A DNA stretch of 64,000 nucleotides from the NCBI GenBank assembly GCA_022496805.1, contig CM040086.1, positions 11,658,501 to 11,722,500 on the forward strand, read 5' to 3'. This DNA is from Pohlia nutans (taxonomy: Eukaryota > Streptophyta > Bryopsida > Bryales > Mniaceae). Position 1 is the first letter of the stretch. Every line of letters starts with the position of its first letter. Under the pieces are notes generated by a model. That model made no database searches. It had not been told where the DNA came from and was given only the letters and a program-made list of their open reading frames with translations. This document shows, in pieces, positions 34,828-46,350 of this stretch. The position numbers and the translations under genes are program-made.

Positions 34828-37800
34828 ATGTCGCTTTCGGTTGTGATTATACGAGGATTAATTTTCTTCTCACTCGCAGTGAGCTGCGTTAGTCGGAGCC
34901 TGGTGCAATCCACTGATGCTCATGGTGCGAAAGAATTTGCGAAATGGATTGAGAGAGTGGGGAAGAAACACAGGTTGAAGCAGGAATTTCTTGCAAGGAA
35001 CAGGAGTGAGTTCATCGGGGAGGTTCCGGATCCTGGCGCCATGACCCAGCCAGACTTGTCCGGAAGCTTTCCAGGGTTGAAGCAATACTCGGACTGGGAC
35101 AGTTATGTGTCCCCTGGTACTTACATCGTTGTAGATCAAAATGGCTTTGGTCAATTCAGAGCGATCTGGGAAGCTATCAACTCCATTCCTAACGATATCA
35201 CTCGCCGCTACCGCATCACTATTCAAGTCAATGCCGGTACTTACAGGTGATCATTCGCCCTCATATATATATATATATATATATATTCATTCATGACCTC
35301 TTCTGTTGTTGAATCTTTCATTTTCTACTTGGATTTGTATCGATGGTTCTCAGTATTGTAATCTTCCTGAGCACATTCTAGCTCTGGTATGAAAATGAGC
35401 ATTAGAATATAACTTTGGTGATCCCGAAGCTCCAAATAGTTGACCATCCATATGACTACAGTTGATATCGAGTTTGTGCAAATTATCAGGCGTTTTTCAA
35501 CATGTAGAACATATATCTGTCATTGTGCAAAATCAGGGGTTGTTCCAAATAGTTGACCATCCATATGTCTACAGTTGATATATCGAGTTTGTGCAAATTA
35601 TCAGGCGTTTTTTACATGTAGAATATCTGTTATTGTGCATGACCAGTTGTTGTTGTGCAGTAGTGAATTCAAGGAACTAAGGCTGTAATGGGGAAGAAAT
35701 AAATATGGAATGTAAACTTGTTCTTGAACAGTTGGTGACATTTAGAGTAGCCTGGAGGTTAGGGTTAGTACTTTGACAATTGTCATTCCAAGAGCCTGTG
35801 TTAGTGACGCCTGTACTTGATGATCCAATCTCGCAGGGAGAAATTGTACATCGGTAAGGACAAGCCGTTCATTACCATGGTGGGTATAGGAGACCCTGTG
35901 ATCGTGTGGAATGACACCAAGGCCGACGCCGGCAACAGGACGTTCGAAAGTGCCACTTTCGGCGTCGGAGGCGATTTCTTTCTGGCGATCAACATGACGT
36001 TTCAGGTTTGCTCACCAGAAACTCAATTCACCACTTCCGTTTCTCTTAACCCTAAATTGGAAAATAAAAACTGCACAAGTTTGTCACATGTGTGCAGGTT
36101 TTTAAACCGGCCCAGTACTACAGATATAAAACATGTGCAGGATTTTCATTAGCTCATTGCAATTTTTAGAATTAGGATATCTACGTATAATATACTGATA
36201 CAAAGGTCTCGAAAATGCGCTTCCAATGGTATATTATGTGCATCCTAATTTGAGATATTGCACTCGCAATGAAGAAATGAAGATTTTACACATGTCAATG
36301 TCCAATCAACTCTATATAGCATAGAAATACCAGAAACCGTGAAAATAAGGAGATTCGGATATTAGAAATAAATTTTTATCTTAGGACTCAATTTTTCTAC
36401 ATAGAAGAGAAGAAATCATAAAGAGACAAAGTGATTTCGTATTTTTATTCCATATAGATATTTTTCTACAATTTTTCAAAGTGAGAAGCATTTCAAACCC
36501 CTTTGTGGTTACATAGGCTCATCTTAAACCGATACTAGGACTAATCCAAAGTCAGTATGTGGGTGACTCACCATTCTACTCAAAATAAAGAAAACACAAG
36601 AAGTTGAGTCTATGGTCAACACTAGTCTCCTAAAAAGCGGTTTATGGTCACAGTCCTAACTATTTCAATGTCAATCTACTGCACAACTTTTGAACCTTCA
36701 CAGTTTATGGTATTCCTAGTTATGGCAAACTTGTGCAGTTTTTTTCCACCAAGGTTTCTTCTAGTGCAACATCTAGGTGTTATTTATACAAGCCGCTTAG
36801 ACTGTTGTGATAAGGAGCTAATACACCATGTTAATATATGCTTTCTAATTAGGGCAATTTAATTGTTATGTGGCAGAATTCTGCACCAGCGCCTCCACCC
36901 GGGGCGGTGGGCATGCAGGCTGTGGCCCTTCGTATCACCTCCGATGTTGCAGTGTTCTATGCCTGCAAAATTCTCGGCAACCAAGACTCCCTGTATGACC
37001 ACAACGGACGGCACTACTTCAAGGACTGCTTCATCCAAGGAAGCATCGACTTCGTCTTTGGGGACGCTCTTTCAATCTATTATGTATGTGCAATCTTTTC
37101 AGCCCCTCACTTGAACAGCTCTATGACTGCACCCATCTTCTTGTTCATCAAAAAAATAGGATTTAATCAATATGGTGCGCAATAACAAGTGTTACTTTGG
37201 GAGCTATTGATGTAACTAGGGACTTCCTTCTTCGAAATTCTTGAACTCGAGGATGTGTGAATGGTCGGAACTTCTTTAATAATAAAGAAAATCAATTCAT
37301 ATCGTCTGATATAATTGATAAGGAACTATTTTATTCCATAGCCTGCGTCCCATTCTAAGACACAGAAGGAAGTAGATGTCTAACTCATTAACATCATGAT
37401 CATTCAATTACAATTATGGGCAATGAAATCGAGCTGATGGTTTTAGGGTTTAGGGTTTACACCGATGTAAGAAGTGATCTCAGAACCACTTTATGACATT
37501 TAGAACATTATGCGACCTCCCACATAAATGGTATTACTTTTGCTACCCAGTGCATACAATACTCACTATACCTCTATAATATCCGGCAATACCCTTGATA
37601 TATTAAGGTGATACCATGAAAATATCCGCGGATATCACCTCATGAAGTTGCTACATATTTATATCATGATGAGCATTCTCGCTACATTTCAAATTTTTTT
37701 TTCATTTTCTTTCTTTGTATGTTTAGCAGCTCCATGTTTTTGGGTAGAAATCCAGCTAATTTTAGCCAGTTTGAGATCACTGGATGTTAGTAAATGTTTA

Positions 37801-39474
37801 GCTCATCGTGAACTGTGACATCATGATCATTCAATGACAATTACGGGCTGATGAAGAACTACAAGAAAGACACATTAAATAACTGGTGAAAGTGTAACTG
37901 CACGATGATATTTCAATTTTCTATCTCCACCAAATTGTTTACAATATCCCATTTAGGGTTTGGTTTCCTAAGGAGAAATTGGGATGCGTCTGTAACAGCG
38001 TTTTGGAAGGAGGTTACAGTAGAGATGGATCAAGATGCTTGAATGACTGCGAAGGAATGAATGAATTGCTATAATTATGATGTGCATGCAGAAATGTGAG
38101 CTGAACGTGGTGCCGACGACGTTCGGTGCCGTAACAGCACAGAAGAGGCAGAACGCAACGGACGATTCGGGATTCTCGTTCCAGTTGTGCTGGATCACGG
38201 GAGGGGTGGGGCAAGTGTATTTGGGGCGGGCGTGGGGACCGTTCTCCCGAGTGATCTACTCCTACACGTGGATGAACGACGTCGTTTATGCTCCTGGCTG
38301 GATGGACTGGGGCAATTACACCAGACAAGCGTAAGCTAGCTCCCCTCAAACCCTAAACCCTAAACCCTAAACCCTCCTTTCATCATATCCGAGTCTACAT
38401 AAAGCCCGTTTCTGTGCTAGTCCATCTTCCGCTTCGTCTGTCTATAGAGCAACTTTTCTATGCTTAATGAAATCATGAGTTTCTCCCCAACGTTGCTTGA
38501 ATTCCTCCCCTGGCTACATTACTAATAAGCATAGCACGCACTGTGTGATCCTAGTAGTGTGGAAGAATACATCAGAGCTCTGGTTTTAGTATCAAGATTC
38601 CAAAGATGGTGTTCTGTTAGGGACATCAAGGGCTCCACAATGGTCATATTCGTTAAAATGGTGTCTCAGAGCACTCGTCAAAATTGTGACATTCAAGTAT
38701 CCTAGAGCCCTATAATAATATAATAAAAGTTAGGACTGGTGTAGATTTGAGGTTCCAGTTTGCTAATGGCAATTAGTCATTCTAATGAATAACTGAGTCA
38801 TAAGACTCAAGAAGGTTATAAGAAGAACGTCCAAGATTGTACGTTTTGGTTCATCTGAGGGCTCGCATTACTTATATTGAATGCAACATTATGAATTGTA
38901 ACACTATACAGAAGTAACCTTCTGTACTGACTATTCAGATTCGCATAATTTTGAGGTTTGAATCACGGGGGGTGCACTTCACATTGTGTTTGAGAATCAC
39001 GTGCATTCACGACCCCCTCTGAAAACCCCTTTGTATATGAGGGATTATAGATCTAAAACTTTTGTATATAGATTTATTCCATCCTAAATATATGTTTAAT
39101 GTATGTATACATCAATATTTTCAACTCTAAATATGCTTATTGTATGTATATGTAATACAAAAATGTTCAAATTAATATCCATCATGCGCACTCACGTATA
39201 CTCGTACATGTTTAGTACAATGCACCCCTCGGGTTTGAATCATAACTTGTTAACCACCATTTTGTAATTTGGTTGCATTGGTTTGATTTTGTTGTGCAGG
39301 ACGGTGTACTACGGACAATACAAGTGCACAGGGCCTGGGTCCAACCAGATGGGTAGAGTGCCGTGGTCCCATGAGCTCACTGATTGGGAGGCTGCGCCGT
39401 TTCTCTCTCTCGGCTTTGTGGATGGCGAGGCTTGGATCCCACAGTATTTGAGACCAGTTGAGCCTCTAGTGTGA
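34828..39474 (+). CDS. Pectin methylesterase (PME2), five exons, secreted
   Basis: A pectinesterase (CE8) acting on methyl-esterified homogalacturonan in the wall. Exons are 34828-35246, 35837-36005, 36877-37083, 38092-38330 and 39300-39474 (phases 2,0,0,2), giving 402 aa. The start is the first in-frame ATG (MSLSVVII...), which opens a hydrophobic signal peptide of about 22-25 residues. Residues 25-95 are a hydrophilic N-terminal extension longer than in PME1 but unlike an inhibitor-type PRO domain. The catalytic domain has GTYRE (137-141), QAVALR with Gln210, NQDSLY with Gln232/Asp233, SIDFVFG with Asp254, and LGRAW with Arg311/Trp313. All active-site residues are present. Intron positions match PME1, although the introns are much longer and carry tandem repeats, telomere-like tracts and a Mutator-like MITE. 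Confidence 0.93.
35263..35286. repeat. (AT)12 microsatellite in PME2 intron 1
   Basis: Uninterrupted AT dinucleotide run starting 16 nt after the exon 1 donor site. Confidence 0.95.
35431..35648. repeat. Tandem duplication, 2 x ~113 bp, PME2 intron 1
   Basis: Units start at 35431 and 35544 with TCCAAATAGTTGACCATCC and share TTATCAGGCGTTTTT. Confidence 0.85.
37439..37460. repeat. Telomere-like (TTTAGGG)3, PME2 intron 3
   Basis: Three TTTAGGG-type units in G-rich orientation on the + strand. Confidence 0.7.
38346..38375. repeat. Telomere-like (CCCTAAA)4, PME2 intron 4
   Basis: Four CCCTAAA units, starting 16 nt after the exon 4 donor. Confidence 0.85.
38966..39231. mobile_element. Mutator-like MITE in PME2 intron 4
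   Basis: The ends are GGGGTGCACTTCACATTG and (inverted) GGGGTGCATTGTAC, flanked by an 11-bp direct repeat, GGTTTGAATCA, at 38955-38965 and 39232-39242. Duplications of 9-11 bp are typical of Mutator-like elements. Relatives: 45780-46024 and 57460-57640. Confidence 0.7.
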
Positions 39475-39934
39475 AAAGGGTTATTTTGTGTTTCCTCTCC
39501 CCAATTTCCCATTAGAAAATAGCCTACACTAATTGATGAAGCCACAAATGTGGTGCTTAGTATTGTAGAGGGCGCTCTATTTCCCCACTTGGAACGATGT
39601 TCTTTTTTTGATGGGATTATTCACAAGTCACAACCTATGGAAAAGGAGACATGTAGCACAACTTCTAGATAGTAGTTATTTTTTTCACTAAATAGAGAGA
39701 GAGCCCTACTAATACATTTGTTGTTGAAATGTTATTCATTCGACAGGGCCATCAAATTGGTCTGTCTCCCTCTTACATGATAATATCATAAAGTGAGTAC
39801 TCTATTGAATAAATGTCGGGCTGCATACATACCATTTTGAATGTAAGAGTCTCCACCCTTTAGGGTTTCTTTTGTGGCGATATTGTCCGCTTTGACTTGT
39901 TTCAGCCCACTATTTTCCCTCCAAAACTGGGTAC
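39475..39934. other. PME2 3' flank
   Basis: Likely 3' UTR and flank of PME2. No other gene seen. Confidence 0.4.
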
Positions 39935-40183
39935 TTAACCCTTACACGTCCCAATTCAACATTGTTTTCAAAGATCCGATATAAAATGTTTGATGAAAAA
40001 CACATGTGTAGTTGATGTATGAAGCAAAGTTGTAAATGTGGATGCAAAGATCACATTTGTACGGTTGGATTCATCATTTTTTTCTATTAATATATTCTGA
40101 TGAATTTTGCAAGGTTTTCTTCTGAAATTCAATTAAAAGTCTCAAAGTAACACAAAAGAAATTTAAATATTTGAGTTAACAAA
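39935..40183. mobile_element. TTAA family A, left half only
   Basis: Starts TTAACCCTTACACGTCCC and follows family A for about 245 bp. It breaks off shortly before the foldback element. Confidence 0.65.
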
Positions 40184-40212
40184 AAAGGAGGGCTCTATAC
40201 ATAGTCTATGTA

Positions 40213-41190
40213 CAGTGGGGTCCAAGGTAGAATGGCGTTTTTGGTTTCGCAGTGAAATTTTTTCAGTAATGTCCACTTTGAAAGCCTCCCGAGAGCTCAA
40301 AAATTGGTATTTTACCACGAACGTTTTACCAAAGACTTGTCTTTAAGTTAATTATATGTATGCCAAATTTCAAGGCCAAAAGATTCACCAAAAAAACGTT
40401 ATTCAAAATCTATCAACATTGGTAGTTATTCACTGCTGCCAACTTTGACAACCTCCCAAAGATTGAATTAATTTTTTTCTGCCATGAAATTCTTGGAAAA
40501 AAAACTTCTTTATGTTAATAACATATGATAAATATTTCATGGCCAAAAGATTAATTCAAAAAAAGATATTGACAATCTACCAACATGTGTAGTTGTGGGA
40601 AACAATGGGGGAAACTTTGCTACCAACTTTGACACCCTCCCTACGGTTGAGAAATTGTCGATTTACCATGAAATTTTTGGTACAACATGCTCTTTATGAC
40701 AAAAACATTCATGCCAAATTTCAAGGTCAAAAAATCTATACAAAGAAAAATATATACAATCTACCAATGTGTGTAGTTTCCCCCATTGTTTCCCACAACT
40801 ACACATGTTGGTAGATTGTTAATATCGTTTTTTGTATTAATCTTTTGGCCTTGAAATTTTTATCATATGTCACTAACATAAAGAGGTTTTTTTTCCTAGA
40901 ATTTCATGGCAAAAAAAATAAAAAAAAATCTTTAGGAGGCTGTCAAAGTTGGCAGCAGTGAAAACAATTTCACAGCTACCAATGTTGGTAGATTTTGAAT
41001 AACGTTTTTTCGGTGAATCTTTTGGTCTTGAAATTTGGCATACATATAATTAACTTAAAGATAAGTCTTTGATATAACTTTCGTGGTAAAATACCAATTT
41101 TTGAGCTGTCGGGAGGCTTTCAAAGTTGGCAGACTTGAAATTTTTTTTCACTGCGAAACCAAAAACGCCATTCCACCTTGGACCCCACTG
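40213..41190. mobile_element. Foldback element with ~400-bp arms, TA-flanked
   Basis: Ends CAGTGGGGTCCAAGGT and the near-exact complement, flanked by TA at 40211-40212 and 41191-41192. The two arms (40213-40612 and about 40775-41190) can pair over most of their length. Each arm consists of diverged units of about 180 bp (marked by CAACTTTGACA...CCTCCC and ATGCCAAATTTCAAGG), and a third unit forms the loop. TA plus CAGTG ends suggest a Tc1/mariner-type origin. No ORF. Confidence 0.8.
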
Positions 41191-41194
41191 TACA

Positions 41195-41420
41195 TGCAAC
41201 AATGTTATATAAGCGATTTTTGACATGCCTTACACATGAATAGTCAGTTGGTTCTTTCACAAATAGAGCCTTAGACTTGGGTCTTGCTTTAAATTATTCT
41301 TCAACTCACCATAGACTAGTTTTGCTGTTTTTTTTACACTGAAAATGAGTATGAGGTGAGTATGAGGTGCGTATCCACTTTGAGACACTCTTTTTGGTTA
41401 ACTCTATTGTAATTAAATTG
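41195..41420. repeat. Dispersed repeat, relative of 1618-1935
   Basis: Shares TTGCTTTAAATTATTC, CAACTCACCATAGAC and CACTTTGAGACA with the 1.6-1.9 kb copy, but lacks its tRNA-like block. Confidence 0.55.
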
Positions 41421-42339
41421 ATTAACTCTATTATAATGAAATTGATTAACTCTATTTTGTTAAAAAAAAGGTAGAAATCCCAAGCAAACCGGTAATAGAA
41501 CTAAGAGACACAAATATACCTTAGGTTTTTGTGTTAGAAGATTTGTTCATTTTGAGGAACAACTCCAATTCCCAACATTGAATTTGCAATTCCTACTAAT
41601 TTGCAGGATTTGATATTGCTCTATTGGAGACACATTTTCTTCTCCAATGATTGTGGTCATGCCAAAACCAAGTTGTTGGCTCCAGATCTTGCACGGCTGG
41701 AGCAGGGGCTGGAGTCTATACCTTAAAAAAAAATTAAAGAAAAGGAAAGGAGAAGCTGATAACCTATCTTTGCAAGACAATTTCCAAGTTGTTGAATGAA
41801 TTTTGTATAGCATCCCGAATGGTCATGGGCCCTAGTACTAGTGCTTGATGAGCATGAAAATAGGCCCATCGCCCATCCTTTCATCAAACTAGTTTCACAG
41901 AAGGAACCAATCATCCATGCAAATTGAAGTTGGAAGATATGCACTTACAACATCTCCATCAAGATTCGGACAATTGGTCCTGACTACATCCAAAACAAAG
42001 GTTTTGAAATTGCACTCCCCCACCCACACACGGCCCTTACAAGATGATGAACCACTCAAAAGTAACCACGTGGAGTGAAAGCTAAAAAAGGTGGAGTAAC
42101 ATCATTATCCAAACAAAAATTCTTCTAAACTTAGTTGAGAGGGGGAGTTGAGAGGGCTCTTTAATTTTATTTCCCATTTTGTATGTATCCTCTCCGAGCA
42201 CAATCTAAAGGAGGCCAAAAACACATACTTTTCATCCTTTTGTCCATGTGTCACAACCTCCCCGGCGAGAGTCCTCGTGGAGAAACTCTTATTCACGAAT
42301 TGTTGGCTATAAACTAAAAACCATAAAATTTAGTAGCTT
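41421..42339. other. Intergenic, nothing recognised
   Basis: No gene seen. Near 41946 ACAACATCTCCATCAAG resembles a common plant MITE end, but no partner was found. Confidence 0.3.
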
Positions 42340-42476
42340 GTAGTGGCTTTGCCTTGTCCCATAATAGATGGTGTAGCATATTCCAAACCCAACAATACCA
42401 AATTGTAGCTAAGTAGACAGGTGGAATCCCAAGATGATGCAAAGATCATGAAGACTACAGTACTGAATGTTATGAA
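42340..42476. mobile_element. AACATTC-type MITE remnant
   Basis: Matches the interior and right end (CTGAATGTTAT) of the AACATTC family. The left end is missing. Confidence 0.4.
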
Positions 42477-42599
42477 CTCTACCTGATGACTAGGTCAAAT
42501 TTTTGGTGTCTGACAGGTAAAGCTCCCACTGGTGTAGACAAATAGGAGCTGAAAAGCAGTTTGGACAAGTGGAACATATTCTGAATCTTTTTAAAGATT

Positions 42600-42782
42600 G
42601 CCGGGAGGGGTTCTCGGAGATGAGGCCGTGTGGATTGAAAATGGCTGAAATTTTGGATGATGCCAGCACACCCCATGGTCGGTGATCAGAGGCCACCTCC
42701 ATGAGAGAAAGGGAGGAACTTGAACCCTAGACCCGAAGTCAAGTTGATTTTTTTGCAAGCAAACCAACTCGGTCCACTTGTA
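42600..42782 (-). mobile_element. Probable tRNA-derived SINE, minus strand
   Basis: On the minus strand, a pol III A-box-like ACCGAGTTGG (near 42773) is followed about 40 nt later by a B-box-like GGGTTCAAGTTCC (near 42728), then by non-tRNA sequence. The 3' boundary is not defined and may reach about 42480. Confidence 0.45.
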
Positions 42783-43126
42783 AGATGTGTAAGATGTGAA
42801 CAACCCACTCAACACAAACTACTTTTGAACATGTTGTCCAAAGAATAGTTGTTTTTATTTTGTATGATTGTACACTTTATTTAGCCAACATACGAAGAGG
42901 GGCAACAATGAACACACGGTAAAAAAACAGCTCATTTTGCAAAAAAAACATGTCTAAACACAAAAAGATTAATATGTAAAGGTAGACATATCTATTATCA
43001 CCTAGCTCTCAATTCCGCTCTCGTGTACCAATTGCTTACCTTTTTGTTCTGAAACGTATACCACCAATACATGAGGACAAAATTGAGTATTTGGTGCTAA
43101 TGAAGTAATGCGTATACTTACAGGTC
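42783..43126. other. Intergenic, nothing recognised
   Basis: AT-rich, no gene. Confidence 0.3.
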
Positions 43127-43443
43127 TAAGAGCATGGCCACCCATGGCCTCAGAGGGTCTTTGACCTCAAGAAGTGGATGAAAAGTTTCAAGGGGCCTTT
43201 CAAAATGCTTCTTGACTCTGGATTCTAGCGTGTTAGAAATTGGGCCTTGAAATCACTATTGAGTTGACTATTCGATGATTATTCCTCTCATTCTACTTGT
43301 GATTGGTCCATTGACTATTTGATGCGCACTTTTGATACGTGAAGGGCGTGCAAGGGTGGGGGAGTGTGAGTGCAAGGGCCCTTCACATGTAGATGAATAA
43401 TTTGAGAGGGTTAGTCCTAGCGTGCATGGGTGGGAATGCTCTA
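43127..43443. mobile_element. MITE with TAAGAGCAT..CCACCCATG ends
   Basis: CTAAGAGCATGGCCACCCATG at the left edge and the complement of CTTAGAGCATTCCCACCCATG at the right. Target duplication unclear. It ends 5 bp before the next MITE. Confidence 0.6.
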
Positions 43444-43447
43444 AGTT

Positions 43448-43576
43448 CATAACATTCACTATCTTTACCTTGGTTCTAGAGTAGATGGTGTGAAATATTC
43501 CACACCCAACAGTTCTAAGTGGACAAGTGGAGGCTCAAGGTGATGAGCAGAGTGCATGAAGGCTACTGAATGTTAT
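43448..43576. mobile_element. AACATTC-type MITE
   Basis: CATAACATTCACTATC at the left and the complement of ATAACATTCAGTAGCC at the right. It shares GTGTGAAATATTCCACACC with 26194-26361. Confidence 0.6.
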
Positions 43577-43769
43577 ATTATGGCTTCCTCAACCTGGATT
43601 GCTACAGTAGAACCCGAAGGCAGAAAAATGGGCAAAAAAATCGACGCTGCACCTGCATGAGAGCTGAGGATACTACGGTACTACAGTCCCTGCATGGATG
43701 AGGATTAAGATTTCCCCTCAGGCACATCATTCAGCAAAGCCCAAGGCCCTTCTTTCAATACGTCTACGT

Positions 43770-44040
43770 GTGTCCGTGCTAGCATCCGGCACAACAAGAC
43801 CGTTCTGATTGCAAATTTGTCAAGGAGGGCATGTCATTGTGCACTATATAACAGGCTAGGTGGGCGTGTGTCGACATGACCGTTCTGACAACAAAATCGT
43901 CATGGGAAGTGTGTGTGTGCACCACCTTTGGTTATATAATAAACTAGTTGGTCCGTGCCGGACTTTGGCACAACCATTCCGACAACGGAACCATCAAGGA
44001 GAGTGTGCTTGTACCACCCTAGCGGTTACATAATAGATTG
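43770..44040. repeat. Tandem repeat, 3 diverged ~90-bp units
   Basis: Units at about 43770-43860, 43861-43948 and 43949-44040. Each has an ACC(A/G)TTC(T/C)GA block followed by a TATAATA(A/G)A-type block near its end. Confidence 0.7.
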
Positions 44041-44065
44041 TTGCAGCATTGAAAAAGTATTATAT

Positions 44066-44552
44066 CATATACACTCCAAACTCTTTTGTATCACCCTTTG
44101 GTAACCAACTGTACATGAGTTCAAAAGTTGACATGTGGCAAGTGTCCAATCATATGTGTACAAATTTTCTCTATTGCTAAATAGTTTTTGTTTATCTTAA
44201 ATAAATAAGAAGTTTTCAATGTGATATTGGAGAGTGTGATAAATAGTCAGTTCAAAGTGTACTTTCAATGCAATACTATAAATAAACAAGATGTTTTTTG
44301 TACTGATTCAAGCCTAGTATTGTACCTGCATCATATGTGTGTAAAGATTCAATTTTCATTGCAATATGGAAAACGTACATGTAGATACCAAATTGCTTTC
44401 AGTACATTCTGAACTTATTAGAATCACTCTTCAACACCACATTCCAGTATTTGCAGAGAAAGTTCGCTATCGTGAACTCATGTAATTGGTCACTCCACAT
44501 GCCAGAACACTGTTACAAAAGGGTGATATAAAAGAGTTTTGAGTATATTGTA
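44066..44552. repeat. Inverted repeat, ~45-bp arms
   Basis: CCAAACTCTTTTGTATCACC near 44076 is complementary to GGTGATATAAAAGAGTTTTG near 44522. The arms are about 400 bp apart. Possibly the ends of a decayed DNA element. Confidence 0.55.
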
Positions 44553-45368
44553 CTAGATAGAGTATTTTATGAGCTCTGCTACGGCATGCTATCTCCAAGT
44601 CGTGAAGCGAGAGGTGGTAGCTTGCACCCACTACAAGACGTGACAAGCCCATGGAGTACGTACTCTATCTAGCACAAGCCATTAGTAAAGTCTTATTTTG
44701 AGAAGTACATTATGAAAAATTGAGAGTAGAAAGAAATGAGACAAAATTCTCTACAAAGATTTTGAATGCACTACTAAGATTGTGTGCACAGGAAAATACA
44801 TTACAAACCGTTGTAACCTAAGTAGAACAGTGAGGCTCAGAACCAATCTGAAGCTGCCACAGTTGGTCCTGATTTCGTGGAATAGGCTATGCTTTCAGTA
44901 TTCCAGATTTCAATTATAATTTCCCGATGATTGCTTCACCGGCACATACCCCCACCCACGTCGCAGGCTCAAATAATCTTCCATTTTAATTCCATTCGAG
45001 GTGCATCCGGAACGGCAAACGGACTCACACAGCAAGCACCTACAATTTCCATGCACTGAAGTACGTTCCTTATGAATGATCTTTTCTAGGACCCTCTCAA
45101 GTTTCGGCAAGTGGAAGATTCATTTGCATGATGTCCGTAACTATCGACATGAAGTCAGAAAGTCGTTAGGGAGTCCATTTTCATCTGCAAATCAGGCGTA
45201 ATTAACTACAGTATATGATCTCTATATAACGCTACACTCATTGAATTCTCTTCAGTCACCAATCGAGTATTACAGTCTGTAGTTCAATTTCCTGCCTGTC
45301 GATCTGCTGTTTCTTGACCAGTGATATACATATAATAGTCTTACTAGTGCATTTCGGAGCATTCGAAG
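44553..45368. other. ASR-like gene upstream region
   Basis: No gene seen. The 3' part is the presumed promoter and leader. TATATAAC at about 45222 could be a TATA element about 145 bp before the start codon. Confidence 0.35.
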
Positions 45369-46350
45369 ATGGCGCAAAACAACGGCTACGGCGATGACAT
45401 TGCCCATGGCTACCAGAACAGCTCCCTGAAAAAGGAAGATGTAAGTTCGTTCTACTTGCACTCTTGAAATCATTGCTAGTATCGTTTGGTGCACTGAATC
45501 TCAGTTCAAAAGTATGCAGGACTTGTTGGCGAGGGCTTTCTCTGTTAATGTGAACGATCACAAGGAACCCTGAGTATATTACTAGGCAGTAATGGGTACA
45601 AGAATGATGGTAAATTCTTGGTAACCACTTGCTAAATTTGCTATAAACAGCAGTTTGGCAATAATGTTTACTTCCCGGTGAATTGGACAAGGTTACCTGT
45701 GGATGTTTGAGTTCATTAATGAGTTGCAAGATTATTATTGAGTGTGTGATGATGGCATGTACCACTAGTCCTTTTTCCGGTGGTGCACGCTACATTATGT
45801 TTGAGAATCACGTGCATTCATGTCCCCCTATGTATGAGGGGTTGTATGTCTAAAACTTTTGTATGCAGATCTATTTCATCCTAAATGTATGTTTAATGTA
45901 AGTATACGTTAATACTTTCAGCTCTAAATATGTTTATTGTATGTATATGTCATACGGCAATGTTCAAATTAATACCCCTTCAATGCTCTCTTGTATACTT
46001 GTACGTGTTTAGTACAGTGCACCCATGGTGTTCTTTGTCTAGTGGACATTGTTCCATGGGTGGGTTGAATAGACACTTTATTCACGCTAGCCTCAAAAGA
46101 GGACCAAAGCTCTCATCTATATATTTATCTGCATGATGATGAATGTGCACGCGTGCTGCAGGTTGAGAATCTGGCCAACCGCACCGACATCTCCGACGAG
46201 GAGAAGAGCAAGCGCAAGAAGAAACTGGAGGAGGAGATTGCCGCAGGGGTTGTGGGCGGGGGCATCTTGGGCTATGCCGGGTACCATCATCATGAGAAAG
46301 GCCTGATGAATCAGGCTGAGGGCGGCGAGAAGCATCACTTTGGGCTGTAA
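45369..46350 (+). CDS. Small ABA/WDS (ASR)-like protein, two exons
   Basis: Exons 45369-45440 and 46162-46350 join in phase 0 (donor GAT|gtaagt, acceptor ctgcag|GTT) to give 86 aa. The ATG is in good context (GAAGATGGCG). The N-terminus is polar (N, G, D, H). Residues 35-52 form a charged, lysine- and glutamate-rich stretch ending KKLEEEIAA. Then comes a glycine-rich hydrophobic stretch (GVVGGGILGYAGY, 53-65) and HHHEK. The order K(I/L)EEEIAA, glycine-rich segment, histidine-rich HEK matches the C-terminal core of ASR (ABA-, stress- and ripening-induced) proteins, which are small zinc-binding hydrophilic proteins in nucleus and cytosol. The usual long histidine-rich N-terminus is missing, so the assignment is by motif. 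The intron holds two MITEs, and a 30-bp inverted repeat brackets exon 2. Confidence 0.65.
45559..45701. mobile_element. MITE with CACA(A/G)GGAACC ends, ASR-like gene intron
   Basis: CACAAGGAACCCTG at the left and the complement of CACAGGTAACCTTG at the right, flanked by GAT on both sides (45556-45558, 45702-45704). Relatives: 46888-47052 and 60852-60992. Confidence 0.65.
45780..46024. mobile_element. Mutator-like MITE copy, ASR-like gene intron
   Basis: Homologous to 38966-39231, with ends GGTGCACGCTACATTATG and (inverted) GGGTGCACTGTACTAAAC. No clear target duplication. Confidence 0.6.

Noticed and set aside
40213..41190. Long inverted repeat as an assembly artefact
   Set aside because: The arms are diverged rather than identical and have TA-flanked transposon-like ends, so a biological foldback is the better explanation.
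45256..45765. 169-codon ORF on the minus strand
   Set aside because: It overlaps exon 1 of the ASR-like gene and a MITE on the opposite strand. No domain; a shadow frame.
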